This document shows positions 52,616-60,660 of a DNA stretch of 64,000 nt, in pieces. The stretch comes from Planctomycetaceae bacterium (GTDB lineage: Bacteria; Planctomycetota; Planctomycetia; Gemmatales; Gemmataceae), in NCBI GenBank assembly GCA_013823135.1, contig PNLP01000001.1:62001-126000 (forward strand). The letters are read 5' to 3'. The position numbers and the translations under genes are program-made. The first letter of the stretch is position 1, and each line of letters begins with the position of its first letter. The notes below the pieces were generated by a model. That model saw nothing but the letters and a program-made list of their open reading frames with translations, did not search any database and was not told the DNA's origin.

Positions 52616-55600
52616 ATGGCCCTTGTCCTACGCCCGCCGACGAACAGCGAATCCCTCACCGACACCCTCGGTGATCTGGGCCGCTCGCGGAAGTTGGTGG
52701 CGGTGGCCACGGGTCTGTTCGCGTTCGTGGGAGTCACGGTCGGAACAGTCCTCATCGCGTGCCTCCTCGACGCCGCCTTCCACCTCCCATCGCTGGCTCG
52801 TGGTCTTGCACTTGTTACGGTCCTCACGCTTGCCGGTGTGGTCTGGATTCGAGGCGTCCGTCGGTCCCTTGCATTGCGTTCGGACGCGCAGTCCATCGCT
52901 CTGGAATTGGAAGAGAAGTATCCCGCGTTGAACGATTCCCTGGCCTCGGCCGTGGCGTTCCTCGAAGCGGACGACGCGGATGAACGCGGGGTGTCGTCGC
53001 AACTCGAACAGGTGGCCGTTCGCTCGGCACAACGCGCAGCGAACCGGTATAACTTCGACCGCATTGTTCAGACGGGCCGCTGCTGGCGGATGGTCTGGGC
53101 GTGCGCTGCCGTGGTGGCTTTCGCTGTGCCACTCGTCCTCGCCAACGCGGAACGGGCGACTGTGGCGATCGTCCGGCTTGCGGATCCGTTCGGCGTTCAT
53201 CCGTGGCCGACCAAGACTCGTGTCGAAATACTCCTTCCGGCCGAGTTGCCGATGCGGCTTCCCAAGGGGGAGCCGTTCGACCTCAAATTCGTGGTGCGTG
53301 GGGCGATCAAGGATCGTGCGGTCGTGACTTTCCGGATCGCGGGGGGTGAGGAGTTCGAGGAACAGTACCCGCTCGCGATCGGGAACGACCCAAAATTCAG
53401 CAGCGCCGCTGTTGTCTCAACTCGGATCGAAACCGCTCGTATCCCTGCTTCGTTCTCATTCAAGATCGCGTCCAACGACTTTGACTCGGAATGGTATCGC
53501 GTGGACGTGGTTCCGCCCCCAAGGCTCGTCCCGTTTGCGGGTCCAGGTGGTGGTCGCCCCAGCCCCCAGTTCCACGTCAAGCCGCCAGAGTACACCGGCC
53601 TGCCCGATATGGATCTGCCGGATGGTGCCTCCGTTATCGAGGTACCGGTTGGAACCGCTATTCGGATGCGGGCTGTCGCCGATGTGCGGCTCGCCTCGGC
53701 CGTGCTTGCGTTCACGGGCGACCGTTCGAATGTCCTCCAGGCCGCGGGGGTGGCACCTCTCGGGAACCTGAACCCCTTCACGGCTGTGGGGATGCAGTCT
53801 CTGGCAGACGATATCGGTAGTGACATCACGTTGTCACTCGATGAATCCGGGAAGCTGCTCAGCGCGTACTTCTCTCCCTCAATGTCCGGAATGTACGTCT
53901 TTCGACTGACAGACGAGACCGGGCTGACCGGCACACGCTTGCTTGAGATTCGGCTCGTTCCCGACCCGTCTCCGACCGTGACGCTTCTCCGACCCGCGGT
54001 TGGAAAAGACCCGCAGGTGCTCACACCTGCTGCGCGGGTCACGCTTCAGGTTGCCGCCGATGACAAGGTCTACGCGGTCCGAAAGTCGTTCCTGGAATAT
54101 CGCGTTGGACGCGACGGCCCTTACCGCACCGTCCCACTACATGACGTGCAAAACACGGCACTGGCACTGCCTGCAATCGTCGGTGGCGTTGCTGTGCTCG
54201 CCAAAGTCCGCCCAGGGGCAGCCGCGACGAATCTTGCACTCCCCCTGACCGCATTCACGCGAGACGGAACGAACCCACTGCGTGACGGTGATTTGCTCAC
54301 GATCCGTGCAGCAGCGGATGACTGGGACGACGTGACCCCCGTCAAGGAACCCGGCCGAAGCCCCGAGTTCGAGATTCGGATTGCTTCCCCCGAATCCGTT
54401 GAAGCCTGGCTCGAACGCGAACTTGCGGCCATGCGGCCGGATCTCATCCGCGTTCGGAATCAGCAACGCGAAGCACGCCAGAACGTGGGCGAAGTGATTC
54501 CCCAGGTGAATGGCTCGCTCGTGCCTGCGGACCGCGATCGGCTCTTGGCTTCCGAGCAAACGCAGCGATTGATCCGCGGGAAGATCAGCGACACCAACGA
54601 TGGCTTGCGGGCGAAAGCCGACGTACTTCTCGAAACCGTGCGGGCCAACTCGCTGCCGCGATCGAACACGACAGACCGCGTTGCGGTGGTTGCTGAGGCG
54701 CTTGGGCGACTCTCCGACCGCGAACTACCGGTGATCGAGCCGACTCTTTCCGACGCCCGACAGCTTGGCGGGCAACCCCCACGAGTCGGTCAAGAGCGCA
54801 TCGTTCCCGACATGCTGAGACGCGCCGGCCGTCACCAGAAGGCTGTTGAAGATGGTCTCACGGACCTGCTCGACCTGCTGTCCGTTTGGGGCGGAGCGGT
54901 GGAGATTCGTGGTGAGGCACGTGTTCTCCGCGACTTTATTCAACGGCAGACTGACGAAGTCGAAAAGCTCGATCAGCGGCCCCCCGCAGCCGACCTCGAT
55001 CGAGCGGGTACCCGTGCCGAACAGGCAGCGGATCAAGCCAGTCAGTTGATGACACGCGCCGGACGCCTGGCAGGGGAGAAAGATAAGGAAGCCGTCAAGC
55101 ACGGCGAGTCAGCCGAGTTGAAAGCGCAGGAAGCCTCCTCGCTCCGTGTGAAGGCCGCTGGTTTACCTCCCGGCACGCCTGACAAGTCCGCGATGAACGC
55201 CCAAGCTGCGTTACTGGAGGTCGAGGCGCAGGAGTGGAAAGCCGCGAGTGAAAAGGCTGCTGCGGAGGCCGCTGCGCTTCGCAAAGCCATTGAGGTAGCT
55301 GAAGGCCAAAGCCTCCCAGAGGGGTTGCGTGATGCCGCCGGGAAGATTCGCAAAGACAACCGCTCCCTCGGCGTCGATCAGCTACGTATCGCAGTAACCC
55401 GTCTGGATCGCCTGATTGATGCACTGACGGAGAAGGCACCCGAGACCGCGCCGGATCTGGAGAAGCGGAAGAAAGCAGCCGACAATCTCGACGCGCTCGC
55501 CGCGACCCAGGACGATCTCCGGAAACGATCCACTGATGCCGCGAAGATTGCCGATCCCGTTGCCAGGGCAGCCGAGTTGAAGAAGCTTGCCAAGGAACAG

Positions 55601-56593
55601 GACAAGCTCATTGAACGCGGTAAAGAGATGCTGCAGCGGTTGACACTCGACCGAGCAGACCGACCCGCGCGGGATGTTCGCGCGGCTCTCGATAGTATGG
55701 AAGCCGCTCGGAGCGACCTGGAGAATGGTAACCCTGGTATTCGCCCCCAGAACGACGCCGTCGAGAGACTCGACAATGCTCGCGATCGCCTTGACGCTGC
55801 AACTGCCGTCACTCCACAACAACTCTCGGACGAAAAACGGCGAAAGCTCTCGGAGAAGTTAAAATCGGTCATCGACCGACAGAAAGCTGCGATTGCCGAA
55901 GCGGAGCGGATTCACAAGCTCGTGGCCTCCGGCAAGGATTGGAGTCGCGACGCGCTGACCTCCTACGGCGATCTGGCGGAGAAACGCCAACAACCGATCA
56001 TCGACGACGTACGAGCATTGGAAAAAGAGGTCGCGGGGCTTCCGGTACTCGCGAGAGTCGTCAAGGAATCGGCAGGTGCGATGGACTCGGCCGTGAAGCG
56101 GATCACAGCGAGGTTGCAGGAGATCGACCCGACGCTGGAATACGACGCCAAGCTCGAGATGGACAACGATCGCAAGGTGCTTCGACCGATGACCCTGGCG
56201 CTTCGTCGCCTGGACCAGTTGCTCGAAGCACTCAAGCAGGATGATCCGAAAGCCACTGCCAAGAACGACCCACCGCCGAAGACGCCGAACCCGATGAACC
56301 CACCGGCATCGGGAGGCGGTGACCGTGACATTATTCCGCCGATGGCCCAACTCAAGGTGCTCCGATCGCTGCAAGCGGAACTCAACCAGCGAACCGCGGA
56401 GTTTGCGAAACTCCACCCGGACCCGGATAAACTGACGGAAGAGGAACGGGCCGAATTGAAGGAACTGGAAGACGCACAGCGTGAGATGGCTGCACTCTTC
56501 GAGCAGATGGCGAAGTTGTTTCAGCAGGAAAATGAAGCAGAGCCGCCGGCCAAGAACGAGAAACCCGAAAACCCCGAGCCGGAGAAGCCATGA
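52616..56593 (+). CDS. DUF4175-like large membrane coiled-coil protein
   Basis: This 1325-aa protein begins with two hydrophobic helices (about 27-50 and 60-78) and a third near 160-180. A periplasmic beta-rich region (about 190-600) is followed by about 650 residues of Ala/Glu/Lys/Arg-rich coiled coil and a Pro/Glu-rich tail. The layout matches the DUF4175-like proteins that follow BatA/VWA genes in planctomycetes. Its stop overlaps the next ATG (ATGA), so translation is coupled. It probably forms an envelope scaffold with the VWA protein; function is unknown. Confidence 0.7.
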   Translation: MALVLRPPTNSESLTDTLGDLGRSRKLVAVATGLFAFVGVTVGTVLIACLLDAAFHLPSLARGLALVTVLTLAGVVWIRGVRRSLALRSDAQSIALELEEKYPALNDSLASAVAFLEADDADERGVSSQLEQVAVRSAQRAANRYNFDRIVQTGRCWRMVWACAAVVAFAVPLVLANAERATVAIVRLADPFGVHPWPTKTRVEILLPAELPMRLPKGEPFDLKFVVRGAIKDRAVVTFRIAGGEEFEEQYPLAIGNDPKFSSAAVVSTRIETARIPASFSFKIASNDFDSEWYRVDVVPPPRLVPFAGPGGGRPSPQFHVKPPEYTGLPDMDLPDGASVIEVPVGTAIRMRAVADVRLASAVLAFTGDRSNVLQAAGVAPLGNLNPFTAVGMQSLADDIGSDITLSLDESGKLLSAYFSPSMSGMYVFRLTDETGLTGTRLLEIRLVPDPSPTVTLLRPAVGKDPQVLTPAARVTLQVAADDKVYAVRKSFLEYRVGRDGPYRTVPLHDVQNTALALPAIVGGVAVLAKVRPGAAATNLALPLTAFTRDGTNPLRDGDLLTIRAAADDWDDVTPVKEPGRSPEFEIRIASPESVEAWLERELAAMRPDLIRVRNQQREARQNVGEVIPQVNGSLVPADRDRLLASEQTQRLIRGKISDTNDGLRAKADVLLETVRANSLPRSNTTDRVAVVAEALGRLSDRELPVIEPTLSDARQLGGQPPRVGQERIVPDMLRRAGRHQKAVEDGLTDLLDLLSVWGGAVEIRGEARVLRDFIQRQTDEVEKLDQRPPAADLDRAGTRAEQAADQASQLMTRAGRLAGEKDKEAVKHGESAELKAQEASSLRVKAAGLPPGTPDKSAMNAQAALLEVEAQEWKAASEKAAAEAAALRKAIEVAEGQSLPEGLRDAAGKIRKDNRSLGVDQLRIAVTRLDRLIDALTEKAPETAPDLEKRKKAADNLDALAATQDDLRKRSTDAAKIADPVARAAELKKLAKEQDKLIERGKEMLQRLTLDRADRPARDVRAALDSMEAARSDLENGNPGIRPQNDAVERLDNARDRLDAATAVTPQQLSDEKRRKLSEKLKSVIDRQKAAIAEAERIHKLVASGKDWSRDALTSYGDLAEKRQQPIIDDVRALEKEVAGLPVLARVVKESAGAMDSAVKRITARLQEIDPTLEYDAKLEMDNDRKVLRPMTLALRRLDQLLEALKQDDPKATAKNDPPPKTPNPMNPPASGGGDRDIIPPMAQLKVLRSLQAELNQRTAEFAKLHPDPDKLTEEERAELKELEDAQREMAALFEQMAKLFQQENEAEPPAKNEKPENPEPEKP

Positions 56594-57435
56594 TTCGCGT
56601 GCTCTCGTTCGCATCGTTACTACTCGGGGTGTTCTCAACCGCACGTGCGGAGTTGCCGGTTGCGCCGCCACCACGTGAAATCCGCGAGGACGGCACACGC
56701 GATCCCGTGCCGGCACCTGAGTTGACGAAGAAAGAGAATCCGCTCGAGGTGGTCGAACGCATCATCAAGAACTCCAAGGATGTCGGCGAAAAGCTCGCCA
56801 TGACCGACACCGGCACCGATACGCAAAAAACGCAGGAGAGGATCCTCAAGGACATCGACTCGCTGCTGAACCAGGACGACCCACCACCCAAGTCCGACAA
56901 GGATAAGGATAAAGATAAAGATAAAGATAAAGACAAGGATAAAGATAAAGACAAGGATAAGAATAAAGACAACAAGTCGGACCCAAACGACAAGAAGGAC
57001 ATGATGCCCATGGGGGGCAAGGATGACATGCCTCCCAAGAAGATGGACATGTCGCCGATGGGTGGGATGGACGATCAACCAATGGGGGATCAGCCAAAGG
57101 AACGACGACCACGGCACGGTGGTGACGCGAAGCAAGAAGCTCAGCCAAAAGATCCCGGAGGGAAGGGTGAGCAGCCGAAAGATAAGGAACCCAAAGGTGG
57201 GAAGCCCAAGGAACCGCCGAAGAACCCAGGGGGTAAGGGTATGCCCGACCCCAAGGATGGGAAGCGGCCTCCGAACCCGTTGCTTCCGTTCGAGACCGAC
57301 GTGGTGAAAGATGTTTGGGGGCACCTACCCGATAAACTTCGCCAGCAGGCCACGCAGTACTACCAGGAGGAGTTCATGGCACGCTACTCGAATCTTCTCA
57401 AGATGTACTACTCCTCACTGTCCGAGAAGAAGTGA
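56590..57435 (+). CDS. Secreted Asp-Lys-repeat protein
   Basis: This 281-aa protein has a signal peptide (MIRVLSFASLLLGVFSTARA). A central run of about eleven Asp-Lys pairs (residues about 103-124) is followed by Met/Asp/Lys-rich, Gly/Pro/Lys-rich low-complexity sequence. A folded-looking C-terminus (PFETDVVKDVWGHLPDKLRQ, ending YSNLLKMYYSSLSEKK) completes it. The ATGA overlap with the upstream gene couples their translation. The Asp-Lys stretch is encoded by a hexanucleotide repeat. It is part of the Bat-like cluster; role unknown. Confidence 0.72.
   Translation: MIRVLSFASLLLGVFSTARAELPVAPPPREIREDGTRDPVPAPELTKKENPLEVVERIIKNSKDVGEKLAMTDTGTDTQKTQERILKDIDSLLNQDDPPPKSDKDKDKDKDKDKDKDKDKDKDKNKDNKSDPNDKKDMMPMGGKDDMPPKKMDMSPMGGMDDQPMGDQPKERRPRHGGDAKQEAQPKDPGGKGEQPKDKEPKGGKPKEPPKNPGGKGMPDPKDGKRPPNPLLPFETDVVKDVWGHLPDKLRQQATQYYQEEFMARYSNLLKMYYSSLSEKK
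56896..56967. repeat. Hexanucleotide microsatellite (GATAAA/GACAAG)
   Basis: Twelve consecutive hexamers, mostly GATAAA with interspersed GACAAG, GATAAG and one AATAAA, encode alternating Asp-Lys. The AT-rich GAT and AAA codons differ from the GAC/AAG preference around it, as expected from recent slippage expansion. Confidence 0.85.
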
Positions 57436-57479
57436 CCGCTCTGGCCATTCGCGCTCCACGACCTTTTCGGAGTGAGTCT

Positions 57480-58613
57480 ATGTCGCTTCCCGTGTCACGT
57501 CGAAACTTCATCCAACTCGGGGCGACCGGGACTGCGGCCGGGGTTCTCGGCTTGGTGGGGCACGCCCAGCAACCCAACTCTGATCCCGTTCCGGGTCTGG
57601 GAAATCGCTCCAAATCTGGTGCCGAGTTCATCAACCCGGATACACAGACCGCGATCGAGCGCGGGCTGGATTACATCGCACGAAGCCAAATGACAGACGG
57701 CTCGTTTGGTGAGTCAGGAGGCGGTGCGACCGTCGGCATTACAGCGCTCGCCGGGCTGGCCTTGATGGCGGGTGGCCATCAACCGGGGCGAGGAAAGTAC
57801 GGCAAGAACGTGACCCGTGCGGTGGAATACGTCGCGAGCATGGCGAACGGGCCGCACACGGGTTTCCTCACGACACCGGGAAGCCAGGCGATCCATCGCC
57901 TGAATAGCAACCCCTCGCCTATGTACAGCCACGGGTTCGGCACACTCTTCCTCTCCGAAGTGTGTGGCATGCTCCCCTCGTTCGGGAGAGATTCCAAATT
58001 ACGTGGCGCTCTGGAACAAGCCGTTGCGTTCACCGTATTCGCCCAGAACACCCTCGGCGGCTGGCGGTACGAGCCAAAGGTCCAGTTCGCAGACGTGTCT
58101 GTCACGACCGCCCAAATGATGGCACTTCGAGCGGCCAAGAACGCGGGAGTGTTCGTCAGCAAAAATGTGATCGAACATGGGGCAACCTATATCAAGGGTT
58201 GCCAGATGGCGGACGGTGGGTTTAGTTACTGGAAAGGGCAGGGGTTCTCAGCGTTTGCCCGAACCGCTGCGTCCATTGTCGGGTTGTACTCCGCAGGTAT
58301 CTACGAGGGCAAGGAAGTTGAACGTGGCTTGAAGTATCTTCAGCAGTTCACTCCAGGTCGCCAGTTCTCGCCGCGTGAGATTCCGCCACAGCACTATTGG
58401 TATGGCCAGTACTACGCGGCGCTCGCGATGTGGACCGCGGGCGACGACTACTGGAACGCCTGGCTTCCCGCGATCCGCGACGAACTGCTTGCAAAGGCCC
58501 GCCTTGGTGGCGGCACTTGGAACGACCCGTATCACGGGGGTGTTTACGCGACCGCGATGGCACTGATCGTCTTGCAGTTGCCCAACAACTACCTCCCGAT
58601 CTTGCAAAAGTGA
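57480..58613 (+). CDS. Tat-exported squalene-cyclase/prenyltransferase-fold protein
   Basis: This 377-aa protein has a twin-arginine signal (SRRNFIQLGATGTAAGVLGL). Its alpha/alpha toroid repeats are of the prenyltransferase/squalene-oxidase type: GLDYIARSQMTDGSFGESGG, AVEYVASMANGPHTGFLTTP, NTLGGWRYEP and GGGTWNDPYHGGVYATAMAL. No catalytic cyclase DXDD motif was seen, so it is more likely a binding or scaffold toroid. GGAGTGAG precedes the ATG. It is the last gene of the VWA cluster, as recalled for other planctomycetes. Confidence 0.82.
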   Translation: MSLPVSRRNFIQLGATGTAAGVLGLVGHAQQPNSDPVPGLGNRSKSGAEFINPDTQTAIERGLDYIARSQMTDGSFGESGGGATVGITALAGLALMAGGHQPGRGKYGKNVTRAVEYVASMANGPHTGFLTTPGSQAIHRLNSNPSPMYSHGFGTLFLSEVCGMLPSFGRDSKLRGALEQAVAFTVFAQNTLGGWRYEPKVQFADVSVTTAQMMALRAAKNAGVFVSKNVIEHGATYIKGCQMADGGFSYWKGQGFSAFARTAASIVGLYSAGIYEGKEVERGLKYLQQFTPGRQFSPREIPPQHYWYGQYYAALAMWTAGDDYWNAWLPAIRDELLAKARLGGGTWNDPYHGGVYATAMALIVLQLPNNYLPILQK

Positions 58614-58698
58614 TCAGGTTACCTGGCGTGCAAATCACTCAGTGAGGTTGACAACGAATCGGGCGAACAGGAAGATACGGTCACGGAGTATCCCACGG

Positions 58699-59100
58699 AT
58701 GGTTCTCGGCCGGCTACTTTTGCTCTTCCTCATCCTGCTCCAGTCGGGATTGATGACTCGTCCGCATGCCCAGACTTGCAGCATTGATCGGCGGTGTCAT
58801 CACTCGGATAACTCACACGTTCACGCATTCGAACTGCTCAACTTCCTCACGCCTGAACTGGGCGACGATGACCAGGACGAGGGTGAAGATCACGATCTTG
58901 ATGCGTTCGATATGTCGGACTTCACTACCCCTCACGTTGATGCTAATGCCAATCCCGTCGAGACGGCTTTGCTTCACGCATCGGCTGCGTCGATCGTGGT
59001 GGGCTTTTCAGGCTACTGGCCGTTCTTGATCGGACTTCCCCCATCGACTGCGGGTCCGCCGCAGCCGCTCTATCTCACCTTTTGCTCGTTTAGGAATTAA
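58699..59100 (+). CDS. Secreted His- and acid-rich small protein upstream of an RND pump
   Basis: This 133-aa protein has a signal peptide (MVLGRLLLLFLILLQSGLMT). A Cys/His-rich segment (CSIDRRCHHSDNSHVHAFE) and an acidic run (GDDDQDEGEDHDLDAFD) follow, both suited to metal binding. It lies directly before an RND adaptor and pump on the same strand. CGGAGT lies before the ATG at 58699; a GTG at 58642 is in frame. A role in metal capture or sensing for the pump is inferred from content and position. Confidence 0.6.
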   Translation: MVLGRLLLLFLILLQSGLMTRPHAQTCSIDRRCHHSDNSHVHAFELLNFLTPELGDDDQDEGEDHDLDAFDMSDFTTPHVDANANPVETALLHASAASIVVGFSGYWPFLIGLPPSTAGPPQPLYLTFCSFRN

Positions 59101-59265
59101 CCATTCGCTGGGACAATACCGGTGATGGTACTCGTGCGCGCTTTCAGGCACTGACCACCTCCGAGTTTGCTCCCCACCTCTGATGACGTCCGCTTCTTGG
59201 ACGACCCAGGCTAACTGTGCTCGGTGATTGATCCGTTCTCGTGCCTTATCTGAGGGAGGTGCTCC

Positions 59266-60651
59266 GTGCGCTGGCGTGCAATCCTCCGCGCCTTGGCGAT
59301 GTTCCTGATTCTCGCGGCCGTTGGTGCCGGCGTGTGGACCCAGCGTGAGCGCTGGCAGAAAACCGCTGAGCACGAGGTGGTCGCGAAACCCGGCTCCGGG
59401 CCGGTCGAGATCCTGAGTGTGAAGCTCAGCGATGAAGCGGTGCAGGGTCTCGGGCTGCGGAGCGAGGAGGCCAAGCTCCAGGATTACCCACGGGTAATCG
59501 AGGTTCCCGGGGTCATCATCGACTCGCCCGGTCGGTCTCCACGTGCTGTTTCCTCCCCGGTCGCGGGAGTCGTCAATCGTATCCATGTCTCCCCGGGCGA
59601 AGCGGTTCGGCCGAACAGTCCGCTGTTCACGATCCAGCTCGCAAGCGAGTTCGTGCAGAGCACCCAGACCGATCTCGCACGCTTCGCGAAGGATCTTGTT
59701 GCTGCCACGGTCCGACGCGACCAGACAGCGAAGCTCGTTGCCGCTGGCACGAAAGCGGGTGTCGAACTGATTGAGGACGAGAATCAGGTTCGCAGGTTAA
59801 CGGCCCAAGTCGAGGGGCATCGCCGCCAACTCGCGGTCTTTGGGTTCGACGCCAAGGATGTGAAAAATGCTGAGGCTGGTAACGCTGTTACCGAGATTGT
59901 CATTTCCGCACCGTCCAGCGACCCGGTCGTTGGTGGCTCCGTTTCCACGACTCAAGATACCACGACATTCACGTTCGAGGTTGAGTCGCTTGCGGTAGCA
60001 CCGGGGCAGGCTGTGACGGGCGGTCAACTTCTGATGCGCCTCGCGGATTACCGGGAATTGTTGATCGAAGGCCGAGCGTTCGAGACCGAAGCGGCGCTCG
60101 TCGCTAACGCGACTGGGGAGGGTAAGCCCGTGGGCGTTGACTTCCTCGAAATAACGGCAAAGGCGGGTGTTGAGGCTGAGGCGAAGCTCGTGATTCGGTC
60201 GCTAGGAAGAACGGACCCCGCGACTCGCACGTTCCCGTTTTACGCTGCTCTTGCAAATGAAGCGAAGCCCTACGAGCGCGGCGGGAAGACGTACCTGGCT
60301 TGGCGTTACCGTCCGGGGCGGCAGGTTCGACTCCGCGTTCCCACCGGCATTATCCCCAAGGTGATTGTCCTGCCCGCCGGTGCTGTGGTAAGGGAAGGGG
60401 CGGATGCATTTGTCTTTCGGCAGAACGGCGATGTGTTCGACCGCAAGCCTGTTGTGATTGTCGGCGAGGATCGGTTGAACGTGGCCATCGCTCCGGGGAA
60501 TGGAATCGAGTCCGGAGTGTTTGTGCTTCGGAATCAGGCGGCAGCCGTGAATCGGGCGTTAAAAGCACTCCAGGCACGCGGGTTTGGTGGCACGGGCGGG
60601 AAGAAGGGGCACTGGCATGCCGATGGTTCTTTCCACGAAGCGGATGATTGA
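59266..60651 (+). CDS. RND efflux periplasmic adaptor (CusB/CzcB-like)
   Basis: This 461-aa membrane-fusion protein has an N-terminal membrane anchor (ILRALAMFLILAAVGAGVWT). A barrel/lipoyl half (SPVAGVVNRIHVSPGEAVRP, then LFTIQLASEFVQSTQTDLAR), a helical hairpin and the second lipoyl half lead to the C-terminal beta-barrel (YRPGRQVRLRVPTGIIPKVI). It ends in a His-containing tail (GHWHADGSFHEADD) that could bind metal. The start is GTG with a strong GAGGGAGG upstream. The pump gene begins 9 bp after its stop. It bridges the inner-membrane pump to an outer-membrane channel; the export substrate is probably a metal ion. Confidence 0.85.
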   Translation: MRWRAILRALAMFLILAAVGAGVWTQRERWQKTAEHEVVAKPGSGPVEILSVKLSDEAVQGLGLRSEEAKLQDYPRVIEVPGVIIDSPGRSPRAVSSPVAGVVNRIHVSPGEAVRPNSPLFTIQLASEFVQSTQTDLARFAKDLVAATVRRDQTAKLVAAGTKAGVELIEDENQVRRLTAQVEGHRRQLAVFGFDAKDVKNAEAGNAVTEIVISAPSSDPVVGGSVSTTQDTTTFTFEVESLAVAPGQAVTGGQLLMRLADYRELLIEGRAFETEAALVANATGEGKPVGVDFLEITAKAGVEAEAKLVIRSLGRTDPATRTFPFYAALANEAKPYERGGKTYLAWRYRPGRQVRLRVPTGIIPKVIVLPAGAVVREGADAFVFRQNGDVFDRKPVVIVGEDRLNVAIAPGNGIESGVFVLRNQAAAVNRALKALQARGFGGTGGKKGHWHADGSFHEADD

Positions 60652-60660
60652 GGATTAATC

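Noticed and set aside
56382..57050. Minus-strand frame rich in Leu-Ser repeats
   Set aside because: It is the reverse reading of the Asp-Lys microsatellite and adjoining gene; the plus-strand gene has a signal peptide and coupled start, this frame does not.
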